Positions 25,680 to 35,799 of a stretch of DNA of 64,000 nucleotides are shown piece by piece (position 1 is the first letter of the stretch; each line of letters opens with the position of its first letter). The notes below the pieces were generated by a model. That model worked only from the letters and a program-made list of their open reading frames with translations. It was not told where the DNA came from and did not search any database. Source of the stretch: Isoetes taiwanensis (Eukaryota; Streptophyta; Lycopodiopsida; Isoetales; Isoetaceae); the NCBI GenBank assembly GCA_021234155.1, contig JAJEKV010000005.1, positions 10,840,572 through 10,904,571 on the forward strand, written 5' to 3'. A program made the position numbers and the translations under genes.

Positions 25680-25895
25680 CAAATTGTTCTAATAAGTTCT
25701 AGAATGTAGGGAAATCTTCGGGAATGTAAGGAAATAGGGAAATACTTCTAGAAAGTTCTAGGATGTTTTGAAAGTTTAACCACCTCAATCAAAATAGAAA
25801 ATTCTAAGAGAATCTAGGGGAATCTTCATGAATGCTAAATATAGTACATAGAATGTTGAAGAATATAGAGGAATCACAAGAGAATCTCAGTAGAA
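25680..25895. repeat. 10-bp periodic GAAT repeat tract, short copy
   Basis: Degenerate 10 bp units such as TTCTAGAATG and GGGAATGTAA recur here, related to the longer tracts at 30131 and 31585. Confidence 0.6.
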
Positions 25896-25974
25896 TCGTT
25901 GGTTACCTAGAGCACGACAGGGCCTTGCACCGTAAGAACATGCTAAAACTAGAACAATGCGTCGTAGGACGTAT

Positions 25975-26100
25975 TAAATTTCTTGTATATATATGTCATG
26001 TTATAATATGAATTATGATAAGCTTACATTACATGTGCCATATATCTTTGACACATATCAGAATATGACATGAGTTGTATCATGACACACATATACACGG
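25975..26100 (+). repeat. Partial direct copy of the AT-rich arm
   Basis: Shares ATGTTATAATATGAATTATG, ATAAGCTTACATTACATGTG and TCAGAATATGACATGA with the arms at 25060 and, inverted, at 32295. Confidence 0.75.
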
Positions 26101-26138
26101 TGGTGCTATCGACTCCCTAGATTGACTAGAGGTGCCAA

Positions 26139-26681
26139 GAGGATTCGCTTGAAAGAATCCTCTGGATTCGCTTAGGCGAATCAGGAGGATTCACTCAAGC
26201 GAATCCTCCTGATGACGTGGCGTCCACGTCCGCTCTAGAGAGGATTCGCTTACCCTAGTTAACCAAAATCATGTGAAAAAATCCAGCATTTAATGCACTG
26301 ATTTCGCACTGCTTGAGAGGATTCACTTAAGTGAATCCTCTTGTGAGGATTCGCTTGAGTGAATCCTCACAAGCATTTATTTGTAATAAATGTCCTTGCT
26401 TCGCATGCTTGGGAGCATCCTTGGGAGGATTCACTTAAGTGAATCCCCAGCTTAAGTGAATCCCCCAAAGCACGAAGCCCAATGCAGCATGCTTGCAAGT
26501 TGCTTGGTGCAATTTGCTTGGTGCAAATCGTGCATGGACTTTTTGCACATGGAGGATTCACTTATGTGAATCCTCCAATATGCACGTAAATCAACATGGG
26601 TCAGGAATCATCCCTGCCCCAAATCTAGCATAGATTTAGCATAGATTTTGAGGCTTTAAGGATTCGCTTGAGCGAATCCTT
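26139..26681. repeat. Cluster of eight 20-32 bp palindromes with one consensus
   Basis: The consensus is GGATTCRCTTRAGYGAATCC. Copies: 26139-26162, 26165-26182, 26183-26210, 26317-26340 (perfect 24 bp), 26341-26372, 26427-26446 (perfect 20 bp), 26551-26576 and 26658-26681. Half-sites lie near 26242 and 26451. Most deviations are two matched changes at the centre. The cluster lies just beyond the stop of the Ulp1-type pseudogene, inside the composite element. It could bind a dimeric protein such as a transposase, or fold into hairpins in RNA. Confidence 0.85.
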
Positions 26682-26889
26682 GGCTTCTTTAAAGCCCATG
26701 CGAATCCGTTGGTGATGAAATATTTGAAGAGCGAGACGAAGAAAGATTTTGAGTAAGTTTTTTTCTTCTTGCACATGGATTTTGGACACCCCACTTCAAT
26801 TAACCATTGAAAAACTGTCATATTTTCAAACATAAATTTACATGTTGAACAAGGAACAACCTTTTTTTCTGTTATGGAGAGAGTTCAGA

Positions 26890-28120
26890 TCATGGACCAT
26901 TCAGCATCAACCGGGTCAAGGGTCGTGCGAATTGGTTGCTACCCTCGGGCAAGTAGAAGGTTGATTTTCCTGCATTTACGCAGTCACTTAACTTCTGCAG
27001 CATCACCTTGAAGCCTGTCCTCAAATTGTCCATGTCTTCTTTGGCAAACCAGTCCTGGTTGATCACCATCTGAAGACAGTAGATTATAAATGAACAGTAC
27101 ATAAATTTGCTAACCAAAAAAGACAAAAGATAAGACAATGATAACTCACATCTGTCTCCTTGTTGTAGATTTCTCTGATGAATTTCTGCACACAACCAAT
27201 AACATAGATGCCACAATCCTGGTTGTTGTGCTGCTGTGGAGCTTCCATCAAGATTACTGGTGCATTATGCAATGCTGATGCCTCGTGCCTCCACCTCTTA
27301 AATACATCACTTAAAAACCTGCAAGTCAAGGCATTAGAAGATAGGCTATGAATGTATAGTTAGTAAATGTTACACTCACAAAGTGATGAACCCGCGTATT
27401 GGAGCATGGAGGGGATCAAAGGAATCGAAATGCAATATGCAAGGGCAAGGCTTATTGGGTTTCTGGCATGCCAAAGGATCAGCCACCAAAATGAACAGGC
27501 TCCAATGGCCACTGCAAAGGACAAGCTGCAATGAATTCAAACCAGAACTAGAAATGCAATAAAAATTCCACTTCCCAAACCCAATTTACCTAGCATTAAC
27601 CGGTATGTAATAGAACTATGCATACTGGATTTTCCACACGGAACCAAAGGGGGATCCCGGAATTAGCTTCACAAACTGCTCGTAGGCACCACACAGGCCT
27701 AGTCTCGTACCATTTAGGAACAGGCCAAAAGCAGCAGGGTGGAGGAGGACATGGTGACATCGTTTATGGGGCGGAATTGAGTGTGCAAGCACCCTGAAAT
27801 GCTGAATTTAGCTTACAGTGGAAAAATAGATCCTACATGAGCTACACACTTACAGTAAATACGCCCCTAAGCAGTCGGCATCGATCTCAGAATCCTCGGA
27901 ACCCGGGGCACCTGCAATAGTGGAGAATTTGACGGCTTCTGACTCGGAAATATGGAATTCAACATCGGATGATTTGCTGCCCACCTTCAAGAGAGGACTC
28001 TCGACCACAATTGGGTAATTTAAAGTCAATTTGAACTGCCAAAGATCCCTTCTGATCCCTCTCTCATAGGATAATAGATTCTCAAAGAATAAGGGTTCGG
28101 GCGTATACAAATAATACAAT
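26890..28120 (-). pseudogene. Ulp1-type SUMO protease (peptidase C48 family), single in-frame TAG
   Basis: Ulp1/C48 enzymes process SUMO or remove it from proteins. Exons joined on the minus strand: upstream exon ending 27854; 27793-27590; 27511-27380; 27318-27150; 27069-26890, ending in TGA. All junctions have GT and AG and keep phase. The C48 catalytic set is present in order: His in GHWSLFILVAD, Asp in ILHFDSFDPLH, oxyanion Gln and nucleophile Cys in PQQHNNQDCGIYVI. Before the His lies FYYIPVNA, the usual lead-in. One TAG (27618-27616) interrupts the frame just before FYYIPVN. The 5' end is unclear; an exon may lie at 28185-28241. The tail NQDWFAKEDMDNLRTGFK fits the helix after the catalytic Cys. 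Plant Mutator-like elements are known to carry Ulp1-like genes, which fits this repeat setting. It could be a recently broken gene, or expressed by readthrough or exon skipping. Confidence 0.82.
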
Positions 28121-28655
28121 TTGATCTTGCTGTCCTGGTACTTTTATAGCTGCTTGTTTCACGATAACTGCACTCCTGCAAGTGCCATCTTGTATGAACA
28201 TCCACTCTCTGCCTCATATGCTTCTCATATGCTTCAAGCACACCAACAGTGAAAAAGATATGTTAAAATTATTATGGTTTCCCTTTTTCTTATAGATCCT
28301 TTAGGTCTTTGTCTCAGTTTTTAACAGATTGAACGCCCAGTCTACAAATTTTCCAAAAATAGTCAAGTCAACGCAGCTTTCAAATAATGTGCCAAGAATA
28401 ATAATTGCCTCATGAGTCTAATGGCCTTATTGGAATGACCACTAAAGCAACCTTATGGCATTGCTTTTAGCAAATCAAGTGCATGAGATAACATTGATTA
28501 TGGTCTCCTAATATTAACAGGGAGAAATCAAGCAGGAAAAGGACATAAACGTTTTAACATTGCATAAACAGGTTCCTTTGTATTGAAGATTCGGGTAGCA
28601 ACAGATAGATGTAATGATTGAAACAGAAAAATAGATCCAAGAAAGAGAAGGATAC

Positions 28656-29190
28656 CTTTCGCTAACAATTGTCAGTTCATCTATGCTTGGATTATACCTC
28701 TTGCCCACTAATGCCAGGAGCCTTTCATTGGCCTTGGGAGAAAGCCCAAGCTCCTTCGCATATAAAGACACTTTCACTTTACGATTTGCAGGATGCCATG
28801 CATCACTTCCTGGTCTTAAAACAATATGAGTTTCCCACCTGAGAATTAGACCTCCTGGAGGATCGATTCCTGGCTCAACTACATCTACATGTATAGACAA
28901 CACACATTAACTGTCGTATTGCTTGATGGATAACTGAAATAAATAAGCCCTATTGAAGTTTATATCAGAGGTACATTTGCATACAAATCAAATCCCATAC
29001 CCAGCATCTTGTCCCAAATAGTGGGAGGACCCATTTGTTCTTCCAACATTCCTCGAGCATTGTATAAAGGACCAAGGGTTTCATCCTCCAGTAATTGTTC
29101 TATCGAATCCGCAAAAGCATCATCGTAAGTTCCATATACCTTCTTTCTGTTTATCCTTTTTGGGTATCTTTTTTTTTTTTTAGCTCCGGA
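28656..29190 (-). pseudogene. Mitochondrial ribosomal small-subunit protein mS35 (S24/S35 family), gene fragment
   Basis: Two exons on the minus strand: about 29190-29001 (YGTYDDAFADSIEQLL then GPPTIWDKML, donor at 29000) and 28884-28656 (VKVSLYAKELGLSPKANERL, then ALVGKRYNPSIDELTIVSER, donor at 28655). The joined reading is in frame. The blocks VSLYAKELGLS and LVGKRYNP..DELTIVSER are characteristic of the plant mitochondrial S24/S35 protein, which sits in the mitoribosome small subunit. The conserved next exon is not found, and the Ulp1-type exons follow instead, so this is a captured or truncated piece. Both exons lack stops. Confidence 0.8.
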
Positions 29191-29389
29191 GACTGATTAG
29201 CAGAGAACCCAACAACAAATTTCATAACCTGAGGTGAAGGATACATGGAAAGAGCTTATGTGGATTACCTCCCTCTGTGATGTTCGAACAGAAGAGGCGA
29301 AGAGAATGTAGCTGTGAGGATCTGCTAGAACGTTCTAAAAGCGGCTATATGTCTCTGCCTTCATCTGTTGCTCCTATTTTTCCAGAAGC

Positions 29390-29822
29390 TTTAAACACAG
29401 AGGTAAGCGTAGAAACATCTAGAGAAACATTTTGTAATACCATTTGCTCAAGCACTTCATTGCTTATCTTCCAATTCCATCTTCTTATATTATCAATTTG
29501 TTGATGTCCTTCACATGGCCATGCTACAGCTCCACTGACATGGACATGAATAATGTAATCGTAGGCAACAGAGCTCCAAGCTGCTGTCTCCACCGAAAGT
29601 AATGGACATAAGGAAATATTCAGCAAGGGTTTCGAGAAATGGAAATAGCAAGCTATGCGTACCTTGAGCAGATCCGGTGAGCTGATCGCGACCTGATAAT
29701 CTGCTGCTAGAACGAAGCTTGAATCGTAGAAAATACAGCTCGGGCCGGCACGAAAAAATTTCCCTGGCCCTAAACTCAACCTCATCAAAATCCAACCATA
29801 GAATAGCATGATCAAATCTCAA
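29390..29822 (-). other. Unassigned exon-like ORFs upstream of the mS35 fragment
   Basis: Minus-strand reading frames include HAILWLDFDEVEFRAREIF near 29810-29755, then GRDQLTGSAQ ending at a possible donor near 29660. Another open stretch at about 29602-29345 (SVAYDYIIHVHVSGAVAWPC and onward) ends in TAG. The protein-like composition and possible splice sites suggest gene remnants, perhaps the 5' part of a captured gene. I do not recognise the family. Confidence 0.35.
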
Positions 29823-29989
29823 CCACCCAATTTAGGGCGCGATGCACTACTTACACCAAAACATTAAATAAGAGATAGATCCTATGGCTCATATTGCGTG
29901 AGATCTCGACCCTTGATCGGATCCAAGATCCTACGGCTCAAGTTGAATGCTCATCCCTTAGGGAAAGGCTTTTAAAATTTTTATGTTGT

Positions 29990-30052
29990 GTGGGGGATTC
30001 AAACCCTCGCCATTGACCCCCCAACCCCCATTCTAACCACTAGACCAAGCAT
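29990..30052 (-). repeat. tRNA-derived SINE-like copy 2
   Basis: A box TGGTCTAGTGG (30038-30048) intact; B box GGTTTGAATCC (29996-30006) with one C-to-T change at the CpG. Flanks match copies 1 and 3. Confidence 0.7.
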
Positions 30053-30130
30053 TAATTTCATAAATAGTTTATGTTTCAAATATATTTAAGGGTAATATTG
30101 CCATTAAGATAAAATAGCCTATAACATTAT

Positions 30131-30790
30131 AACTAGTTCAAGAAGGTTCTAGAATGTTCTAGAAGGCTCTAGAAAGTTCTAGAATCTTCTAGAAACTTCT
30201 AGAACATAAGAGAATCTGGGGGGATCTAAGAAAATTCTTGCAGAAAGTTCCAAATTGTTCTAATAAGTTTTAGGATGTTCTAGAATGTAGGGGAATCTAC
30301 GGGAATGTAAGGAAATCTAGGGAAATACTTCCAGAAAGTTCTAGAATATATTGAAAGTCTTAGAATGTTCTAAAAAGTTCTGGAATGTAAAGGAATCCAG
30401 AAGAATCTAATAAAATGTAAGAAAACCTTATAAAATGTAAGAGAATCTAGGAAAATATTTACAAGCCTAAGGGAATCTCTTAAAATTTGGGGAATCTAAA
30501 GAAATCTTCATAAAATTTAAGGGAATCTAAGAAAATGTTGATGAAATCTTAGAGTATCTAAGGGAATCTTTATAGAATCTCTTTGAATCTCATGTAATGT
30601 AAGGGAACCTAGGGCAATCTTATAAAACCTAAATGAATCTAAGAGAATCTAAGGGGATCTTCATAAAATCTTGGAGAATCTAGAGAAATCTAATGGAATC
30701 TAGAGGGAATCTTATAAAATTTAGAGAAATGCTCACGAACCCTCTAAGAGAACCTTAGTGGAATCTTAGAGAATCTATGAATTTAGAGTA
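30131..30790. repeat. 10-bp periodic GAAT-rich tract, long copy
   Basis: About 65 degenerate 10-bp units run in register for roughly 650 bp, mostly of the form NNGAATCTAA or TTCTAGAATG. The period is close to one DNA helical turn. The first 70 bp are the heat-shock-like array. There is no coding potential. Confidence 0.8.
30136..30205. promoter_or_regulatory. Heat-shock-element-like array, 14 contiguous nGAAn modules
   Basis: The sequence divides into consecutive 5 bp modules alternating nTTCn and nGAAn: GTTCA AGAAG GTTCT AGAAT and so on up to AGAAC at 30205. Thirteen of 14 modules are perfect; the exception is GCTCT at 30166-30170. Three modules already make a canonical heat shock factor site, so this would be a very strong one. 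Whether it drives any transcript is unknown. Confidence 0.75.
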
Positions 30791-30879
30791 TTCTCAAGAG
30801 ATTCTTTTACAAGAACTTGCACATAGGAACATGCACCGTAGGACGCATTAAATTTCTTGTTCTATATATGTTCTTATGT

Positions 30880-31334
30880 TTGTCACGCTTATCCGACCGT
30901 CCGTTCGAGATCCGACGACTCACGTGGCTTTGGGACGTATCCTACGGCCCAGATGGCTTGGGAGTTTATATATAATCCGTATAGACACGATCCTACGGTC
31001 CAGGTTGATCTGATCCTGACCGCCGGTCCGAGATCCTACGACTCACGTGGCTTTGGGGCATTTCGTATGGCCGAGATGGCTTGGGAGTTTGTTTGTAGCT
31101 TATATGTAAGCGATCCTACGGTCCAGGTTGATTTGATCCTGATCGTCGGTCCGAGATCCTACGGCTCACGTTGCTTTGGGACACATCCTACGGTGCACAT
31201 GGCTTTGGGAATTATATGTAATCGATCCTACAGTCTAGGTTGATTCGATCCTGATCGTCGATTCAGGATCTTACGGCTCATGTGGCTTGGCACATATTCT
31301 ACGGTGCACATGACATTGGGAATTATATGTAATA
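30880..31334 (+). repeat. 105-110 bp satellite, about four units, forward orientation
   Basis: Repeated words include GATCCTACGGTCCAGGTTGA, CGGTCCGAGATCCTACG, CTCACGTGGCTTTGGG and GGCTTGGGAGTTTATATA. An open frame at 30857-31243 runs through the units only because the period is close to a multiple of three; it is not a gene. Confidence 0.8.
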
Positions 31335-31444
31335 GATCCTATGGCTCATGTTGCGTGAGATCTCGACCCTTGATCGGGTCCGAGATCCTACGGCCCAAGT
31401 TGAATGCTCATCCCTTAGGAAAAGGCTTTTAAAATTTTTATGTT

Positions 31445-31508
31445 GTGTGAGGGATTCAAACCCTGGCCATTGACCCTCCAACCCCCCATTCTAACCACTA
31501 AACCAAGC
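31445..31508 (-). repeat. tRNA-derived SINE-like copy 3
   Basis: A box altered (TGGTTTAGTGG, from 31496-31505) and B box GGTTTGAATCC (31452-31462). It is the tandem duplicate of copy 2. Confidence 0.7.
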
Positions 31509-31584
31509 ATTAATTACATGAATAATTTATGTTTCACATATACTTAAGGGTAATGTTCCCATTAAATACACTATAATATTCTAG

Positions 31585-32215
31585 CTAGTTCAAGAAGGTT
31601 CTAGAATGTTCTGGAAGGCTCTAGAAAGTTCTAGAATCTTCTAGTTCTAGAACATAAGAGAATCTAGGGGGGATCTAAGAAAATTCTTCCAGAAAGTTCC
31701 AAATTGTTATAATAAGTTTTAGAATGTTCTAGAATGTAGAGGAATCTACGGGAATGTAAGGAAATCTAGGGAAATACTTCCAGAAAGTTCTAGAATATAT
31801 TGAAAGTCTTAGAATGTTCCAGAAAGTCTTAGAATGTTCTAAAAAGTTCTAGAATGTAAAGGAATCCAGAAGAATCTAATAGAATGTAAGAAAATCTTAT
31901 AAAATGTAAGAGAATGTAGGAAAATATTTACAAGCCTAATGGAATCTCTTAAAATCTGGGGGATCTAAAGGAATCTTCATAAAATCTAAGGGAATCTAAG
32001 AAAATGTTGATGAAATCTTAGCTAGGGCAATCTCATAAAATCTAAAGGAATCTAAGGGGATCTTCATAGAATCTTGGAGAATCTAGGGAAATCTAATGGA
32101 ATCTAGAGGGAATCTTATAAAATTTAGAGAAATGCTCACGAAACCTCTAAGAGAACCTTGGTAGAAGCTTAGAGAATCAATGAATTTAGAGTATTCTGAA
32201 GAGATTCTTTTAGAA
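31585..32215. repeat. 10-bp periodic GAAT-rich tract, second long copy
   Basis: Duplicate of 30131-30790 within unit 2 of the 1457 bp duplication, with deletions. Confidence 0.75.
31588..31653. promoter_or_regulatory. Heat-shock-element-like array, second copy
   Basis: Eleven contiguous 5 bp modules from GTTCA at 31588, then a one-base break before GTTCT AGAAC. Ten of the 11 match the nGAAn/nTTCn rule. Confidence 0.7.
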
Positions 32216-32294
32216 TGTAGGCCACGACAAGAACTTGCACGTAGGAACATGCTAAAACTCGAACATGCACCGTAGGACGCATTAAATTTCTTGT

Positions 32295-32462
32295 ATAAAT
32301 ATATGTCATGGGGCATTTGATGTATATGGTTATAGCTAATATGTATATGTCTGTCATGACATATGTCATGTCATATTCTGATATGTGTCAAAGATATATA
32401 GCATATGTAATGTAAGCTTATCATAATTCATATTATAACATGACATATTATGATATATATAA
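32295..32462 (-). repeat. Inverted arm, right copy
   Basis: Reverse complement of 25060-25222. See the composite element entry. Confidence 0.8.
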
Positions 32463-32465
32463 ACA

Positions 32466-33003
32466 AGTCTTTGTACTATGAATGGGTCAATCAACTATGG
32501 TTTATGAAGATTTGGGAGTACAGTCCAAGCTTAAAAAGATCAATGTCTAAGTTGAATGTCAAAACTTAAGTTGGAAGAAGTCACGTTGGAAGTCCGATGG
32601 ATCAACATTGCCATATAGTTTCATATAATTTCGTAGTCTCTCTCCTAACACAGTCATAGATAAATCCTAAAATTTGTTTGTTCAGGTTAAATTCAAGTAT
32701 CTTAATCCACTAATTTATTATCATCACATGGAGAAGTATTCCGGTTTTTACTGCACATCTTCTTTGAGATTTTACCTTCTCAATTGTCATGTCACACAAA
32801 TGGGGGTATGCATCTAGTCCAAAGTCATGGAGTTTTAAGCTAAATCCCTTGTCTGATAGCCCTTCAATAAAGCTCACCATTGTTTATTAGAACTTCTAGC
32901 TATTGGGAAAAAAAATACATGGAGTGTATCTCCATCAATGAAGGTTCTATGAAGCTTCATCTAAATTCTCCAAGGTTCCCTAAGATTAGTTCAGGTTTCG
33001 CCT
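32466..33003. other. Non-coding interval between the composite element and the gypsy element
   Basis: I see no gene, RNA or repeat that I can name. Confidence 0.5.
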
Positions 33004-33418
33004 GTTAGTCCTGTACGTCCTGGTACAAGACTATTCATGCACGCGACGGACCAGGTCAAGGCCAAAGATCCTCAGTCAGGCACAGGTCAGTCGTCAAAGG
33101 TCCCGCAGAAGCCCAAGCCGCCAGCCAAGCAGCCGACCACGAAGGCCACGGGCACGAAGAGGTCGAGAACAGACAAGTGACGGGCCGTCACCGCCAGCGT
33201 CAGCGTCAGCGTGATTTCAGGCACCTCAAGAGGCACCGCCAGCATTCCTGCAAATCAGGCCTCCTTCCAAGAGTCGGCACCGAGATATGACAGTGTCTAT
33301 ATTGGGCCCAAGGCCATTGTACTATATATATTAGTAGAGCTAGCCTTCACGGGCTAGATGAGTTTTTGGTCTTATCTCACTTCTGTTTCCTCTAGATTTC
33401 GAGAGCTCATGTATCACA
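33004..33418 (+). repeat. 5' LTR of the gypsy element, 415 bp
   Basis: Begins TGTTAG and ends ATCACA. The first 148 bp match 46156-46303. A TATA-like TACTATATATATTAG lies at about 33320. The ORF3 frame stays open in this LTR and stops at TGA 33178-33180, after a basic tail ending KRSRTDK. Confidence 0.88.
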
Positions 33419-33420
33419 AT

Positions 33421-33433
33421 TGATATCAAAGAG
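33421..33433 (+). other. Primer-binding-site-like sequence
   Basis: TGATATCAAAGAG follows the LTR and resembles the initiator-Met site TGGTATCAGAG with two substitutions. Position supports the call more than sequence does. Confidence 0.5.
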
Positions 33434-33633
33434 TTTTGTTCTCTTCATTGTGTTCTTCATTGTTTTTCTTGTTTTTTCTCTTTTCCCTTCCTTAGTTTCT
33501 TTTGCAAATCCCGCATGACACAGCTACCGGATTCTCCTGTTTGATCCAAGGGTCCTCACAGCAGGGATGTCTTGCAGGAGTCCCCGAACCCAGACCCCAA
33601 ACACTGTCGCCGCTTTTCCTTTCTTCTTTTATC

Positions 33634-35799
33634 ATGTCTGCCCGAGCTTTCACTCCAGAGGAGCTTCTTAGCCAGACGGCGTCTCGTTTGGAGCGACATC
33701 AACGTCGCGAAGTTGCTCGAGATATGTATGACACAGGTTATGACATTAAGGGAGGCCATATTCGCTCACGAGCTCAATCAGCGCCACCTACTCCTCGTGT
33801 TCACTCTCGTCCTGGCTCTCCTCCAGCGTGTAAACATTGTTCCCAACCTCAGTCACCTCATCATACACCTGTTCAGCCACCTCTAGCTTATTTCCACACT
33901 CCAGAGAGTGCCTACATTCATATCTCCTCTGGCCATACTCCTCTGCCTTCACAACCATCATCTCCCCCTGGTGGAATGGGTTATCCCCATGTTTCTTTCG
34001 ACCCTCCCCAGGTTCAGACATATCCTCAATCTCCTTCTTTTCAACAGACTCTTCCAGTTTACACTCTTACCGATCTCAAACCTCATGACCACGGACCCCA
34101 AGGTCCTCCACCACAGGAACCCCCTTTTGCACATCTTCAGGGTCTTTCTGCTCCTTTGCCACCTCATTCGGAATCCATGGAAGTTCCGCCCCATTATTTT
34201 CCTCCTTATACACCGCCTCTCTATGCACAAGGCCAATCACAATCTTCTTTTCAGACTCTCAAACTGACCTATCCCACTTTTGGCAGTACTAAAGGCAAAC
34301 CATTGGATCAAAGTGCTCAAGCCCACATGGAAGAATTTGAGGCTCTGGCCGTCCTAAATGGTCACGCTCAACCTCAACTGAAGTTCCATATCTTTTCCAC
34401 CACGTTGCGTGGATCCCCTCATCAATGGCTCATGGCAAACAAAAGCCATTGGAAACAAAACTGGACTGAAATGAAGACTGCTTTCCTTTCTCATTATGGC
34501 ACCACCGATGATGATCAACTTCTTCTCATGCAACTCAATGATCTTCAGCAAGAGCCCATGGAGTCAGCCCGGGATTTTGCAGATCGTCTTCACATTCTCC
34601 TCAGCAAACTTCAAGAGTACTCCACGCAAAGCCAGATCCTCGTCTGGTTTCTCCAGGGACTTCCTCCTGCTATCCGTCTCATGACTGAATACCTGCGCCC
34701 CAAGACTTTGGAGCAGGCCATCGAACTCGTCAATCATTCAGTTAATGTTTCATCCCGTGGCGTGGCCCTTCAGGAGCTTCCCTTCATTCCTCCTGTTATG
34801 GTACCTCAGACTGCCGTTCAGCCTCAACACTCAAATCCTCAACGCAGTCAAATTTGGTGCCACATCTGCAAATATCAAGGCCATTTGGCCAATGAGTGCA
34901 ACTCCACCAATGGCCCTCCTCATTGTAAACGCTGCAACATGTGCAATCATGCCACAGAAGAATGCACTCGTACTCATCCTACACCCTTCCGGCAAAAAAT
35001 GGTTTATCAAGTCCAGACCACGCCTCAGCAACAGACGTCATATCAACCTCAGCAGTTTCAAGCACAATCTCCTCAACAATATCAACAATCTCAGTAGCCA
35101 CGGGGACAAAGCAACCGTCCTCCTTTTGATCCTGCTAAAGCTCAGTGCTATCATTGTTTGGAATGGGGTCATACCACCACGGCATGCCCTCAACTTCCTC
35201 AAGTTCAAGTCCAACTTCCAGGCACGAATCAAACCACGTCTGTACGCCTCACGGCCTATCAACTTTGGATCGCAAATGGCAAACAGGGACCTCGACCTGT
35301 TCTTCGAAAACCACCACGCGTGCCTCAACAATCAAGGTATCAACCAGCTCCTGCAGCAACTCCTCAGATGGATCAACAAGCCCAGGAAGAGATTTATCAG
35401 GCTCTCAATCCTCCAGTTCAACTGTCAAATTGGGTTGGGTTGGTTTCACGCCAGACCAGGGCGTCACGCCCCTTGACCATCGTTCCTCATGATACGCAAC
35501 TTGCTTTTGCAGTTGACACGATCCCTCATGCTGAGGAAAAAAAGGTTCACTTTGCCCCAGATCTGGATAAACTCATGCCTCACGTCATGCCCAAAGTCAG
35601 ACAAAGTATTCTGAATCTCATGCAAGCTGCTGAAGGACGCACACTGGCTAATGTACATGCCACCACCAGAGCTCAGCAGCGTCAGGAAGCCCCTCCATCA
35701 TCTCAACCTCCACGCTCTCAGACATATCCGAATATTGCTGCTTCTCAAAGAAGTTGCTGCTTCATTACCCCGCACTCCTGCTCCATTGGATACAGCTGA
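33634..35799 (+). pseudogene. gag of the gypsy element, with one in-frame TAG
   Basis: Starts at ATG 33634 (MSARAFTPEELLSQ). A Pro/Gln/Ser/His-rich N-terminal half is followed by a capsid-like region (about 34260-34740; FADRLHILLSKLQE, VWFLQGLPP). Three CCHC-type knuckles follow: CHICKYQGHLANEC, CKRCNMCNHATEEC (odd spacing) and, after TAG 35095-35097, CYHCLEWGHTTTACP. The frame reopens at once after the TAG and continues to 35799, where pol has taken over in the +1 frame. Gag packages the RNA and assembles particles. The TAG follows a Gln-rich stretch and probably replaced a CAG. Confidence 0.88.

Larger units (their letters stand above)
29878..32290. repeat. Tandem duplication, period 1457 bp
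   Basis: Unit 1 (29878-31334) contains the SINE-like copy, a heat-shock-like array, 10-bp periodic DNA and four satellite units. Unit 2 (31335-32290) repeats the first three of these and ends with the same CGCATTAAATTTCTTGTA wording before the right inverted arm. Unit 2 has small deletions relative to unit 1 (for example near 32020). Confidence 0.85.
25050..32465 (-). mobile_element. Composite element with inverted AT-rich arms enclosing captured gene fragments
   Basis: An AT-rich arm at about 25060-25222 is repeated in inverted orientation at about 32295-32462, sharing TTAGCTATAACCATATACAT and GACATGACATATGTCATGAC on opposite strands. A partial copy in direct orientation lies at 25975-26100. 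Between them are satellite units, three tRNA-derived copies, heat-shock-like arrays, a palindrome cluster, a Ulp1-type protease pseudogene and an mS35 fragment. Long terminal inverted repeats plus captured exons, especially Ulp1 proteases, are known from plant Mutator-like elements. That assignment is inference: no transposase and no clean target-site duplication were found, and the outer limits are uncertain. Nested insertions could give the same picture. Confidence 0.5.

Noticed and set aside
26139-26681. CRISPR-like array
   Set aside because: The repeats are palindromes with irregular spacing of 0-110 bp, in an intron-bearing plant genome; there are no uniform spacers or cas genes.
30857-31243. 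128-codon plus-strand ORF
   Set aside because: Reads through satellite units; the apparent protein repeat comes from the DNA repeat.
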